This document shows positions 32,036-45,373 of a stretch of DNA of 64,000 bases, in pieces. The translations under genes and the position numbers were made by a program. The stretch comes from Endocalyx cinctus. Lineage: Eukaryota > Ascomycota > Sordariomycetes > Amphisphaeriales > Apiosporaceae. The first letter of the stretch is position 1; each line of letters opens with the position of its first letter. A model generated the notes under the pieces. The model did not search any database, was not told where the DNA came from, and worked only from the letters and a program-made list of their open reading frames with translations. The DNA is taken from NCBI GenBank assembly GCA_001600455.1, contig BCKC01000002.1, forward strand, positions 2,990,171 to 3,054,170, read 5' to 3'.

Positions 32036-33472
32036 AGTGTGTTTACAGAAACCCTACACTAATAAGTCCAAATAGTAGGTTCACTCCAAAAAAAAAAAAG
32101 AAAATATCAACAATATCAACAATCACCGTCAAAAGAGGAATTTCTTCAACGAAAGTTATAATAAGTTTAAAGAATGTTCTTCTTGATCAAAGTAAGTGAG
32201 AAGCAGAAGGTTAATAATAAAACGTGAGGGAGAGAGATGACGAGGGGTCTGATGCAAACGATGACCTCAAAGCCTTTTTGAATTTCAAAACAGTACGAAG
32301 AGATAAGAATGGTTAAATTTCTAAGTAAGGATTTTCAGGGTCCTACCTCATTAGTAAAGTCAGCACTTAAAGATAGGAAATCCGCATACTATAATTATTC
32401 TTTGTTGTTGGTTTGAGTGATAACGGTGGTATGGTGGCGGCGGCAGGACGACAGACCACCACTACGTCATACCGTCACCTCCAACACTTATCTCATACAT
32501 CCGTCCGTACTCGCGTTTATGAATGCAATTAATAATCCATCAGAGCTGTTTATCGTGATTCATGCCGCTCGAAACGCGATATATTTTATTCTTATTTATT
32601 TATTCGCCCTCTTTAACGTTCAATAGTAAGACAACATACCACCCGTCACTTCCGATATCGCCCGGGCGGTTTGTCTAAGGGGGGTAACGGCAATACGGTA
32701 AAGAAATTCCGAAAACGCTTTTCATTCCTTCGTATACCAGCTTAGAAGTACGATGACATCAACCGGCTCCTCCCGTCACAAACGTGAACAGTAAAAAACG
32801 AGAAACCTTATCGAAACCTCGTATTACACATGCACAAGACGTACATGTTAGTATGATGTGTGATGGTATACTTTCTCGGTATTCCCCATTTGTTCGCTCC
32901 CTACTTCTTTCATACGATATCCCGTAGCTTCAAACTCGCAGTAAGTATAATAATTATAGTATATATATATATGTAGATAATATTAATTAGACTGCATATA
33001 TGCCTAGCTGTAAGGCATTAGATGGTACTCTACATCGGACTCAATCGCGCCTTGATTTGGAACACGTTGAACGGTGATGCAGGCCAAGCCTCGGTTCTGC
33101 TTATCGGAACAGTTTCGCCTGACAAAGTTACTCACGAAGTTAATGTATATAATATACACTTACTAAATAAAGCACGCATGATGGGCAGATGAATTACATT
33201 CTCGAATATAACGGTTATATCGAGAAACTGTCAATCTGCAGTGCGTCCCGAAGATGGTGCAACGGACGGGGAGAACCCCAATTGGTAAACTGGGGTAGAG
33301 AGGCATAGGTAAGTAGGCAGGCTGTCACTTTAGCTCGAGTGTAACGAGGCCCTCTTATGGTCACCGTTGAAGGACGGGGGAAATAGCAAAATAAGTTAAT
33401 TTATATAAATTTGCTTTCTATGAGGAAAGACGATGAAGGGCGATGTAGACTCTAAATATAAATATGGTACTT

Positions 33473-33473
<1 letters not shown>

Positions 33474-33503
<30 letters not shown>
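33474..33503. repeat. A30 homopolymer
   Basis: Thirty consecutive A residues lie in intergenic DNA. No target-site duplication or upstream retro-element sequence was seen around it. Confidence 0.9.
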
Positions 33504-33506
<3 letters not shown>

Positions 33507-35400
33507 GGGACAGATAAGGGTTAACATATATGTACGAGGGTAAGGTTAGTTGAGAAATAATCTTCATAGTATATACTAATAAAGGATATAATATAACATA
33601 CCCATGGATACTACTAAGTTAGTGTCTTGTCTTTATATCTTTTCTCTTTCAAATCTTTTTTTTTCCCGTCTCTTTCATGGTGTTACCCCATCTAGACTAA
33701 AGCCTGTGTTGTGTTATATGCTAAGACAACAGGGGATTTTATAGTGTAGTGTAGGTAAGTATCCACGATGTGACGAACAAGGGGTTGCATCGTGTAGTTA
33801 AACTAGGACTCTCTGCGGTAGTGTTTGTTAGTAGGCTTCGTTGTTTGCTTAAATGTCTTTTAAAGTAAGTAAGTAGCCTAAGTAAGTAGTTTCTTGGAAG
33901 AGAGGAAAGGGTTTAGAATGGAAAGATAGTCTTCTAATCCAAAGCCCGAATAAAAAAAAATAAAATAAAATCAAGGCCATGCCCCCGGTCAGCCCTGTTC
34001 GGCCCGCAGCGTAGGTTTCGGCAAGCTGCATACGTAGCGTCCCTTTCCAACTCCCCTTGTCTAGTTTGGCCTCAGTCTCCCACACCTTTCTTTTCATCGC
34101 TGTCATGCTACAATAACGTGTTTGTCGTACTAAATGTTCCTTTTCTCGAAGGGTTAGTACCGGTACCAAGATAAATATATTTTCACCCCCATGTTCTTAT
34201 ATCCCTGTAAGTGAAGCATGGTAAAACTTTTGGATTTCTCCCTACCAGCTTGGATTTCCGAACTCTGCGCCTCCCAGCATTAAGTAGTAGTATCGTGGTA
34301 GTAGTACTACTATATGTACATGTCAAGTCGGAGAATTTTCATCTCTATCTGCTCCTTCCATCTATCGTGCATACATTTCCCCTTCGGTCCTACATCACTC
34401 ACATTAGTGGCATTACAACTCAATCATTAGTCGACCGTTCGGACTGGGAACTTGGGTCCAGTGAAAAAGGGGCGTTGGCCGTAGTAAACCTATTAAATGA
34501 ATGACATACGCCGCCCGTACGTGCCTAACACTATTACCTCGTGCCGAGTATTGCGTCGTATATTGAAGCAGAATTCTCAATGGATTGGCTATTGTCAAAA
34601 CCAAGCTCAATACAATGTCAACTCGAGTCGTTCATCATTGGAAGGTAAAACCTGTGGATTTCGTTAGTTTTCTTCTTTCTTAGGGGTGACAATATATTTT
34701 TTATATATTCTTACTTTTAACCGCACGCACCTGTAGTCACGTTATTCATTTCATCTTACAAGTAAGCTTCCAATCAAATAATCGAAGGCGTCTTTTACTC
34801 AGACATTCTCTCATCTAAATCGACGAGATAAGGAGTTGCTTCAAGATTAATATGCTAAATAGTAAATGGGTATACCATACTACTAATAGGTGTACGTATT
34901 AAGTATTATACTGAATGATACAACTTTATGATATACTCTGCATACTGTGTATCTATATTTTTTTTGCTTTCTTTTTCTTTTTCTTTTTTTTTTTTTTCTT
35001 TTTTCCAACCTTGGGAACGATGATCTACAAGCCAAGAAAAAGGGAATCAAGAAAAAGATCAAAAGAAGACTCGGGTAGTTTTGTCTTGTGTTGTTAACAG
35101 GGATATAAAAACAACAGTACACATATACATCCATGGATAGTAGAGGACATAAAATGAAGTTAGGCTAAGGATTAAGCGACTTCATAAAGGGAAGGATTTC
35201 TAAATCGGATTTGTTTTGGGTAAAGAATCATGTGGTGTAACCACACCAAGATAGCGAAAATGTTCCATACACTATAAAATATCCTTGCCTGCCGACCCTG
35301 ACGGGATACAACGACACTAGCTACACTAGCTATAGTAGGTAGGAAGAAACAATAACACCAAGCACGCTGGCCACGCTAACATAGGACATAATGCACTGCA

Positions 35401-35473
35401 CAGCACAGCACAGCACAGCACAGCACAGCACAGCACAGCACAGCACAGCACAGCACAGCACACACACACACAC
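35401..35473. repeat. (CAGCA)12 microsatellite followed by (CA)n
   Basis: Twelve perfect tandem copies of the pentamer CAGCA (35401-35460) run directly into a CA dinucleotide tract. The compound repeat is intergenic, between AAR2 and CON7. Confidence 0.95.
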
Positions 35474-36961
35474 ATATAGACAACGCGCATGGGCACCTCG
35501 TGGTAGTAGTACTAAAAAAATCCATACCTACATATAGACATATGTACACGCGAGGCTAAGACATCCCAGTCCCTCGTGGGGATAAGTATATATAGAATCC
35601 ATATATACTACATATATATTTATATATACTATATTTATATATAACATCATGTTCGCACCTCGTAACCAGGCTATCGGGTTTATCTAGCCTCAACACTTAC
35701 GTAGCTTAATATTGAGCCGCATAGATTAAACAACATCCAACATAATATCATCATGTCAAGTATATATCTACTTATGTAACATATCTACCTAGATACATAG
35801 GCAATAAACTCCTACTTATTATCCTGCTGCATCTTCGGCATTCTTTAATCTTAGTTGCCTTTGCCTGCATCTTTGATCACTTGCAGCTGCCACTGACAAC
35901 TGTTAAAAAAATTCAACCTATACTATGTACAGAGTAGTTAGCTCCCCGCCCTCATCCAATACTACTCCCTATTCCCACATACGCTCCCCCTCGCTTTTTC
36001 CATCTTGTCTCTGTACGACTATTGCTTGATGAGCGTAGATACATCATGCATAAATGTTGTGATAAAAAACATAAGCAGCTATAGTTGAATAACAAATAGT
36101 AGACGATATTTTCATCTTGATCGTATCAGCGAATTGAATGTCGAGTTATGATCGAGTCTCACTTTGTATACATGGACGACGAGAGAATAACTTACGGTGA
36201 GAATACGCTCTAAAGTTTAGTACATACGACAATAAATAGCAACAACGGCAGCCTCGATAATCGCAACGGTAACAACAGCAATGATAGTATCAATAGGAAA
36301 TAAACAGCTTTCAAATATAATACAAATAACCAATTCCTTATACTTTTTTTTAAAATAAAAATGGAAATAAATCAATAGAAAATAAAGTCAAAAGAAAAAA
36401 AAATATCACAAACATGAAAAAAAGAAAACTTCAAGCTTTAAACTTGCAATCTCGATATTTTCATATGTCTAAAGCGAAGGATGAAAAACTACCTGGGTAA
36501 CATATCTAATAACCAGTCCGATCAACTGATTAAATAATCAAACGGAAACAGACGAATGCTTCTTCTGATAAAGAATTCAGAACCCCCAACTCCCTTATGT
36601 TTTGTAACCGAATTATGTGAAGAAGAGAAGCGGGTTTGGGTAGATTGATTCCTCAATTACCCACCGCACAACACCAGAACAGCCCCAGGCTGGATCGCAT
36701 TATTAAGCTCAATCGTGCCATCCACCTGCGCCTGTAACCTCAACCGGATATCGAGTGTTAATTTTTTGGGCTTTTCTTTTTATCTTTTTTATAGCCCCGT
36801 CAAACCAGATAATGCGAAGCAACACCTCCCCACACCAGACACTTCCCGATGCTATATGCAGAAGAAAAATAAAAAAATTCATTGCTGATTCGTGTTCGCA
36901 TCAGTCTCGCTTCTCCGCGCTCGATAGTAGCTGTCCAGGTAATGCTGCTGAATAATTTTTT

Positions 36962-36988
36962 TTTGTTTGTTTGTTTGTTTGTTTGTTT
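36962..36988. repeat. (TTTG)n tetranucleotide repeat
   Basis: About six or seven tandem TTTG copies lie downstream of CON7. On the minus strand this reads CAAA repeats just before a possible splice acceptor. Confidence 0.85.
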
Positions 36989-37265
36989 CGGGTTTCTCCC
37001 ATTGAAAAAAAATACGCAAAAATACCGAGTCTAACTTATGAAATAATTTTCGCATTGATTAACCCCCTTTATCGTACAAAGGCATCGGCAATTCTACTCC
37101 TTCCCTTGTTCTAATCGTGCACCTTCAATTTAACAGGGTGGTGAAGGAGAGAGAGAGCCTGAAGTTTGAGAAGGGTCTGCAGAGGAATCATCGGGACTCT
37201 AGGTAACAGAGTTATTAGTTGTTTCTCATAGCCGCCAAGCGATACATCGTATAGTGGTCGATTAC

Positions 37266-39090
37266 CTAATCGCGTTGGTTATACATCTGCTGGCCTTGTG
37301 GCGTGTATGGAGAGGCGGGTTGGTAGCTGTTTGAGTACATATGACTAGTAGGACTGTATTCAGGCAAGGGCTGTTGAGGAACGGTTGCCGACGGCGGAGC
37401 AGGATATTGAGTTGACTGATAACCAATCGGAGGAAGTTGTACTTGACGGTTGGCCGAGTAGGAGGAAGGCGGCTGGCCAGCCTCGCTTGCGTCGGGCCCT
37501 CCGTTTTGAGCCTGAGCTGCCGAGGCCTGCGCGTGACGCTGGCGTTCAGCTTCTTCAGCTGCCTTTCGCTGCTGGTCTTCCTCCTTTTTACGAGCCTTCC
37601 ACTCCTTGCGTATTTCCTTAAATTCTGTTCAATGACCAAATTAGCAAATGACTAGAGTTTTTTTTTTTGTTCAACTGATTAGAAGTCTCGAGATGGCTCT
37701 CTGAAGTTTCATTTCCTAATACCACTGTAGTAGTTCTGGGTAGTGGTGGTCCCCATTTTTTTGTTCTTGAGCGAGCGGCGCAGCAGCTAGTTGACTAGAC
37801 TAGATATCGAACCGAATTTCGACATAGGCAAACCAGGCACCATTCAATTGACAACCCTATATTGTGAATAGACCAGATTGGATGAAAATTAAAACCCTTA
37901 CCTTCTGGGGTCCGTTTCTGACCATGGCTCTGCATTGTTACGTGGGCATTTAAATGATTCAAAGTACCGTAGGCCTTTTCGCAGCCGTTCCACCCACACT
38001 TGTACATGCGCTCGATTTCCTCGTAACGTCGCCGAGGGCGCTTATGCTGCTGGGCTCCGGGAATCGGTACGAAAGAGTAGACCTGTTGTACACCATACTG
38101 TCAATTAAAAATCAGCTATTTCTCACTGGTGAAGAGGCGGTTTAGGCAAAAAAAAAAAAAAAAAAAAAGGGTCGCAATGATCTGTAGTTCCAGATTTGCT
38201 GAAAATACAAATGTTGCCGCTAAAACATAATATATCAAAGCGATGCATGATACATCCTATCGGAAATTCTCGGGATATCGAACGTATTGTGAAAATCATA
38301 GGATCTCATGTCTCGGAGCGGGACAAAAACAAATAAAGAAGCCTACCTGAGTTGGTCGTCCGGGAGGGGCAGAAGTCGGCGTGTGTGGGAAGACCGAGTG
38401 CGGGTGAGGCATCTGGCCGCCGGGGTGGGTGTAATTTCCCCAGTCAGGTCGTGGTTGTGCGTACATAGCACCGGCGCTCTGAGGGTAACTGTGCGACATG
38501 TCTTGCGGCGGCGGCGGATACGGGGAATACTGGCTATGCGCGTACGTAGGGCTAGGAGCCGCGATGGATGGATCTATGGGTACATCGCTGTCAGACTTGA
38601 CCTGTTGGGACTGATGGTTGCGCCCATCTTGCAAAGGCATGGACGGACTTGTTGGTGTTTGCGCCATACCTCCACTGCTGCCGCTGTGGTTGTTTGCTGG
38701 GTGGTATTGACGAAGGCTATGATCTGCAAAAGAACTAGCTGACCTCGACGAGTGAGGATAACTACCGTAATCGGACGTAGGAGTCGCTGAGGTAGAGTAG
38801 TTGGACGAACGCGCTTCCTGATTACTGGAATACTGAGCAGCAGACGTGTGATCTGCAGAGGAAGCTTCAGACTGAGTGTCGCCTGAGTTGCTTGGATAGG
38901 GCGAAGGCAAACCTGACTGCGAATGATCGTAAACACCCCGTTCCATAGAGCTTTCTTTGGCGTGGAGATGCGTACTCAAAAAGGCTCCCGAGCTTTGGCT
39001 CTTTAGCTGATGCTCAGAAGTACGCGGTAGAGATGAATTGTTGTCGATGAACGCGCGATAATACGGCAATTCGGACGACACCAAGGTCAT
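37266..39090 (-). CDS. CON7: CON7-like C2H2 zinc-finger transcription factor
   Basis: Three exons are supported: 39090-38347, 38082-37902 and 37624-37266, with GT-AG introns of 264 and 277 bases (longer than most here), giving 427 residues. The core VYSFVPIPGAQQHKRPRRR, YEEIERMYKCGWNGCEKAYG and NHLNAHVTMQSHGQKRTPEE is the signature of Con7, a regulator of conidium and appressorium development in Magnaporthe. The finger is Cx4Cx12Hx5H (Cys277, Cys282, His295, His301), preceded by a basic KRPRRR stretch that could act as a nuclear signal. After the finger comes a Lys/Glu-rich helix (EFKEIRKEWKARKKEE), then a Gln/Pro/Tyr-rich tail. The N-terminal half is Ser/Pro/His/Tyr-rich. Start choice is uncertain: the frame begins at 39090, but Met49 (38946, MERGVYDHS) is a plausible alternative. 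Confidence 0.88.
38148..38168. repeat. A21 run within CON7 intron 1
   Basis: Twenty-one A residues on the + strand form a long T tract in the sense of CON7 transcription, about 65-85 bases inside the 3' end of its first intron. Its length is probably variable between strains. Confidence 0.85.
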
Positions 39091-39733
39091 ACTACTGCTA
39101 CCAGGAATAACAAGAAAGAAGTCAGTGGCCCGGAAATTTTTAGTCCTCGAACCAGTTTGGGTTTCGGCGGGGAAGGGGACAAGAAGTCGGTCGTCTTAGG
39201 TTGATATATGGTGTACTACTTTTTTGTATGGAAAAGAAGAATGACAAGAGTTACACCAATGGAGGCGAGCAGCGGCAGCTATGCTGTATTTGTTGGCGGC
39301 AGAAATGGAAAGTAACCGGAGAGTGATCCAGAAAAAAATAGTGTAGATCTTTTTGATGTTGGCAGAGTTGAAGAAACTAGTTAGATGAAATAGTTGATAT
39401 AGATCCACAACCACCACACAAGGATTATTTAGAGGAAAAAAAAAAGGTCAGCCACTAGGTAGTGGCAGTAGTGGTAAAGTAGTCTTTTCCTAAGAAGGTG
39501 GTCCCCTCAGGTAGATCGAAACTTTCTACTACACTAAAAACTTAGATCGCGCCAGAGACGGTCTATGCACGTGTAAGAAGGGCTCTCCTATGTATAGTCG
39601 GACAAGCAGGTACAATTGCTGGCAATGCAGACAAGGTAGATACCTCCTTCAAGGATAGTAAGTTTAAAGTAGTGTAGTAGTAGTAGTGGCAGTAGGGGGG
39701 AGAAAATAAAATAAATAAATTAGGAGGGAGAAG

Positions 39734-39754
39734 TTTTTTTTTTTTTTTTTTTTT
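39734..39754. repeat. T21 homopolymer
   Basis: Twenty-one T residues lie about 650 bases upstream of the CON7 start. Confidence 0.9.
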
Positions 39755-40362
39755 CTTACTCCTCCTTAGCGCTAAACGGAAAGTTGAAGGTATGATCTAG
39801 TTCTTCGTGGAACGCCCTGGTTAATAAGGTGCGTCTCCTGCTGATGATCGTATAACCTTAGGGGTGGAGAGGGAATTGGCGACTAAAATAGCGCGAAGGT
39901 GAAATGGGCAGTGTTTATGATAATGTAACGATGCCGAAAGTTGCTTAGACCAGAAGACCTAGCGTGTATGGCAGAGATATCAGGGGTTGATATTATCGAT
40001 GAAGAAACCTTGGAAGGGTCATAAAGTTTGAACCGGTGCAGTACTAAACTTTTCCGAAATGTCGACTTGCAAGATTGCACGATACTTGAAGAACACTAGA
40101 CGATGATCTAACGTAGTAGGCTGACTCTTGTTTTGCTTGGCTAAAGACGCGATCGCTGACTTGTGATTTAGATCTTAGTGTAGTTGAGTGACGTGCAGCC
40201 GAATAGAAGAAGTTATTGTGTCGAGATGAATAGTAAACAAGAATCTTATTTTATTTTTTGTCCTCTCTCTTAGTCTTTTTTTTTTCTCAGTCTGTCTAGT
40301 CTTTCCAATCTGGCCCAGTCTAACCAAACTGGTCGATCTTATGGAGGAAAGATTAAAAAGTG

Positions 40363-40394
<32 letters not shown>
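40363..40394. repeat. A32 homopolymer
   Basis: Thirty-two A residues in the CON7 upstream region; the longest single-base run in the window. Confidence 0.9.
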
Positions 40395-40398
<4 letters not shown>

Positions 40399-41142
40399 CG
40401 TAGCCTTAATTCTTGTTATTAGATGATTCAGAGTTGTTGATAACACGATCTAAGAGCTTAGGCGTGAATCGCGTTGTGTTTTCCTATTAAAAAGAACCCC
40501 AGAGAGATTTTGACAAGTGCTTTAGGGTATCAGGAAATGGTTAGATCGGGCTTAGTTAATACTAGTGCCGAGATGGAGGGTGATTGATGGTTTATTTTAT
40601 ATGCAGACAAGACGCATAGTCGAGGCACGCACACACATATACACACTCTCACTCAACCTGCAGCAACGAGTTGCAGTATCTTTCTTTCCTTTTTTTTTTT
40701 CTCTCTTATTTTTTTTTTCTTTTTTGGTAAGAGGAGTGTGTGTAGGAATTGATGGATGGTGTATGGATAAGAAAAGATGATGGATGGATGAATGGGATGC
40801 TGATGCTGATGCACTGTAAAAATTTGAGAATGTGCGACCAGAAAAAGTAGTAGAAGAAACGTAGAAAAATGTATTTTAATGCTCAGTTCAACTAGTGAAC
40901 AAGGCTGGACTAAGCTAGGCTGGTCGACCCTTTGTTTGTCTAGTTGAATGAATTAAAAGGGTATGTTAATGAGTAATGATTGGAGGGGGGGAAAGAGAAT
41001 CGAGGGAAATTTGAGGGTTCGTAAGATTTACTTGTATGATTCACTAATCCTAGAAAAGATTCATTGAAAATCCTGAGAGGTACCTTCCAGTACAAAGGGA
41101 AGTGGTGGAATCGTGGAAGTTCCCGTGTACAAGTAATGAATC

Positions 41143-41165
41143 TTTTTTTTTTTTTTTTTTTTTTT
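41143..41165. repeat. T23 homopolymer
   Basis: Twenty-three T residues in the CON7 upstream region. Confidence 0.9.
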
Positions 41166-41363
41166 ACATGTGTGATCATCTATCTATATTCATTGAAAAT
41201 AAAAGTCTTTCAATCAATCATTACTTGTATTCAATTAAATAAAATAATTTAATTATGTTATATAATAGATGTGAGATTTTATGTCTCTTATGACTTCTTA
41301 TTATTCCATCTATTCCTCTACCTTTTTCTTTTATTGTCCGGGTCCCTTTTTCCCATTTCCAAG

Positions 41364-41431
41364 TTTTTTTTTTTTCTTTTTCTTTTTTTTTTTTCTCTCT
41401 CTCTCTCACCTTTCTCTCTCTCTCTCTCTCA
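41364..41431. repeat. Polypyrimidine/(CT)n tract
   Basis: About 68 bases of almost pure pyrimidine: T-rich first, then two CT dinucleotide blocks (about 41394-41407 and 41413-41430) split by ACC. Confidence 0.85.
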
Positions 41432-44140
41432 GTACTTTGTACATATTGTACAGTTACCGAAGTAATGGCTGATGGCTGGTTAATATCCTATCATACATGG
41501 TTCAAAGGTACGTATCTAAATTATATACCAAGGTACTACTACGTAAGGTATATGTGCCTTACCCTACATTATGGCTCTGGGACAACCCATACATACTACA
41601 CTACCCATACCCATACAGTACATAATACATTACATTAGAACCTTGGAAAAGGGACCTTTTCAGAGTACATGAATACTTACCCATTGTAGACATGGTTAAC
41701 ATAATAGGATAAGCGTTCATTTTAGGTAACATATATTATGTATCCACCAGATCCATCTACCCATATTTTAATGGAGTCCACTAAAACCCAACCTACTCCA
41801 CTGTTTACCAGCCTTCAGGTCCACAAATGCGCCGCAAGCACTGCTAATGTGATTTTCACCTACGCATACACATATCCATAGTACTATGGTACATTTGTAG
41901 CGGTACCTATGTACAAATACTTAGGTACTTACTTATACTGCAAAATGCTTAGTATAGTAGTATATGGATAGTAGTACGATTCAGAGACTCTAATCAACTC
42001 CACTTCCCTTCACCTCTTTCTATATCCTATCATACTTGTGTGGTTCGAGTTCATTTCGTGGCCATGGTACTAAGTAATCATGACAACATACGATAGCTTC
42101 CTCTACCTTTGACTTCTGTTTTTTTGCCTCCATAATCCCTCTCCTCTCCTCTCCTCATCTCCGCCCTCCCTATTACGTGATGCCCAAGTCATTAACCTAG
42201 TGACCCCAAACGAACCCCAAGGGTCGGTATTTTTGCATTTTTTTTTTCTTTTTAGGAAGAGACTGCACACTAAGAAATAAGATTTCTTGTCGAAACCTAT
42301 ATTTAGTTTTATTTTTATTTGTTTATTTATTCATGTATCTATTTATTTATTATACCACGTACTTCAATTTAAACTCTAGTAGGAGCTACTACCTGTCAGA
42401 TCAATGCATTCGGTCCCTATCAAGTCACGCTCGGTATACTATGAGGCAGTGGAGATATTATGTCTATATACGAGGATGATAATAGTATTTTCTATGGAGT
42501 CAAGTTTCAAAATATGGAGGTGCAAAGGTCAAGACCGGAAAAGCCCGTGATTTGCGCGGCACAATTAAAAAAAATAAAATAAATCACCTATTTCGCTGTC
42601 TACCTCGTCATAAGTCGTCTCCCATCGTTACTAGCAATATCGTTGCTCCTTTTTCATGTTCATATACGTGCGGTGTATCGGTACATGCATATCCATCATG
42701 CTATGTATATTATTTTCTCGTGGACGCAAGTATGTACTATGGATGTATGTGTATGAAGATAGCCAGGTGGGGGAGCTGGAACCACTGCTTGTAATGCCTT
42801 CCAGGTTAGCCCTTGTTGAAATGTAAACAGCACCTTATTAGAAGCTACATGGATATCCCGGACTTCTTCCTTGCATGGCTCTCCTCAGTTGAGGTGAGCG
42901 TCCTGATTTTCCTCAATCTCATATAATTCAATTTCAGGTATATGTAATAAAATACGCACTGTAACCTATACAGTACGGTATTAATTCATCTCTCATTTCA
43001 TCATAGGAATACAACCGAGGTCTGTTCGATACACCACCGTCATAAAATACGATGAAAATTACAACTTTATGGGAATATAATGCGAGGGTCTTTTCGTCAA
43101 TGGGTTTGGAAAGGGATTTTACTTGCAATGTACATATATACGTTTAGGAGGTGGGCTTGTGTAAACAATAGGTTTTCAATGGTATATATTGTAGATATCT
43201 CGGCTGGTATGCTTTTCTAAGATATAAATATATTTGCAAGGAATATCATTACTCTTATTTGGCGAGTTGCCTGCCCCCAGTCGCATTTTTTGCCGACAAC
43301 TCATTCCAATGCCGGATCATACCAAGATAATCCCATTCTCTATCTACTTTCAAAAAAAAAAAAAAAACCAATGTGTACTACTCCGTTGCATAGAGAGGAT
43401 CCTTCGAATGACTCGTACCTTAGGACTTGTGATATTATTGAGATTTGCGACCCCAACAACCAGCAGAATACTTGATGGTAGGTTCTATTGGGTAATACGC
43501 TGAAGAAGGAAGGGTATACTAGGTATTGTGCTGTGTACTACGTACTGTCCACCCAATAGTGTACAATTGATACCCACCGTCTACGATTACCACGACACGT
43601 ACACTACGTACCACGTACAGTAATTTCTGGGGAACTGGGCCAAGCCCAACAACCAACCCCAGGGCATGTTTCTGTTAGAAATAATTGCCATGCCATGGCT
43701 TTCGTAATCATAAGAAAGTTCTTGTAATTTTTCTCTCTCTCTTTCTCTCTTTTTCTCTTTGCGTCGGAGTTGTTCCGTCTTCCCCCCCCCCCTCCCCCCA
43801 ACTGACCCGTTTAGATTTGAGTATGCGAAGCTATTTGTTCGGAATTGTGGGCGTATCACACACTGGGTCTATATGTATCGTGCGAACGGTAGACTACGCC
43901 ATGGATGGCCACGAGAAAATACAATTAAAATACGTATACACTATAAAATGATCAACAGCTAGAGAATTTACGGGGAATAAAGTAGTTGAATGACATCTCG
44001 GCATAGGGTCACTTCTCGGACCCGACTGGTCGGATTCTTTACACCTGATTCGCAATCAAGAATCTGCATACAACCAATGTACACTACACAGCTGCAAGAT
44101 AGGGCCCCATCGCAGTAGGTGGGTTTTACACATTACCACC

Positions 44141-44148
44141 ATTACTAT

Positions 44149-44237
<89 letters not shown>

Positions 44238-44280
44238 TTATTATTATTATTATTTATTTTTATTTTTATTTTTATTTTTT
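44141..44280. repeat. Compound (TAC)~30 / (TTA)n / (TTTTA)n microsatellite
   Basis: About thirty near-perfect TAC copies (about 44149-44237) are followed by TTA/TAT triplets and then TTTTA pentamers. In one frame it encodes a polytyrosine of about 39 residues, which is not taken as a protein. Confidence 0.95.
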
Positions 44281-45373
44281 CTTTTGCCTAATATTTTTTT
44301 TCTCTCATCCGTAACATTTTATTTCCGAACGAAAGCGAATAACCGAATAAGAATAATGATGATGATGATGATGATATTCTGTTACCGTTAGTAATAATAA
44401 TAGCAACAATAAAAAAAATAAAACTTTACTGCACAGAAAGAAAGCTGTACAGGTGCGCGTGACGCGACTCTGCGTCACACTGACCAATGCTGCCATCGTT
44501 ATCATAGAAACTCAATTGCAACCGATGCACACGTCGTGAAATCATCAGAGAGTCAAACATTGGACAGATGTTCGTCACGGCACGGTAGAAGGCCAGGCCA
44601 GGCTGCTGTTATTAATCAATACAATGACTGCTCGCGTGGATCTAGACCAATTACAGCCCTCGCCCCTGCTACATGGGTAGGAAAGACGGTGTGTGCGTAT
44701 GCATGGTAGGTACATATAGTGTGTGAGCGTGTAGTGTATGTGTGTGTGGATATGTAGTATGAGTGGAGGCGACCCCCTCCCCAACCCAACCCTTGTTTTT
44801 TTCCAGGAACTTACAATCCATAAGCCAGCCAGGCCCAAGTGATCACAAAGAATTGTAAATGATACGTGCCGAGCGTGAAAGGAGGGGAGCGAAAACCAAT
44901 CTGGGCGTGATTTAATTACCGTATGGCCGAACATCCAGAGATAGGAAGGAAATGAACCCGGGTATGTCGTTGAGTGAGAGTTTCAGACCCATTTCTTAAA
45001 GTTGGAAGTGCGTCGCAGGGCGCAAGCTGGAATACACACAGACAGACATAAGAAACATACCTACAAAGTACCTTGCTCTGTGTATGCGGTTATGTCTCAA
45101 AAACAAAAGGATAAAATATTATCAGTTAAACATTGGTTAGGTTAACCCCCCCCCTCCAATGGAAACTCTTTTTTTTTTTGTGTACTTTTAAAAAGTATCA
45201 ATCCTACTCATCTGATCAAACAATTATGCGGAACATGTTTAAAAGTAGTGATGAACATCGTCATCCCTTGGATCGTATAAAAACAGCAATCGTAATCGTA
45301 GTCAGATAGGGTAGTCCTACAAATGGCCGACCGGCTGAGTCCGCTCCGGCTTCGCCGCCAATTCTCGTTTACG

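Larger units (their letters stand above)
32036..37265. other. 5.2 kb gene-poor region between AAR2 and CON7
   Basis: This holds the AAR2 promoter on the left and the CON7 3' flank on the right. It is AT-rich, with long A runs, a CAGCA microsatellite, a TA-rich patch (about 35586-35645) and a TTTG repeat. No frame over about 110 codons exists, and none looks like a known family; the best, at 33849-34169 (-), is unconvincing. Some short exon-like stretches on the minus strand (36660-37200) are discussed in the findings. Confidence 0.55.
39091..43900. other. CON7 upstream region, proximal part; no gene
   Basis: This is the CON7 promoter and probable 5' leader side. It contains T21 (39734-39754), A32 (40363-40394), T23 (41143-41165), a CT-rich tract (41364-41431), A15 near 43350 and a C10 run near 43783-43792. 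TAC/GTA-rich words are frequent at 41500-41960. Open frames are short and biased by the repeats. Small upstream frames such as 39196-39417 (-) could only matter if the transcript begins well upstream. No tRNA or transposon signature was seen. Confidence 0.5.

Noticed and set aside
33849..34169. 106-codon frame (-) with a hydrophobic stretch
   Set aside because: No conserved motif, and the hydrophobic part comes from a T-rich tract.
44119..44391. 90-codon frame with a long polytyrosine run (+)
   Set aside because: It is only the translation of the TAC microsatellite; no domain, no neighbouring exons.
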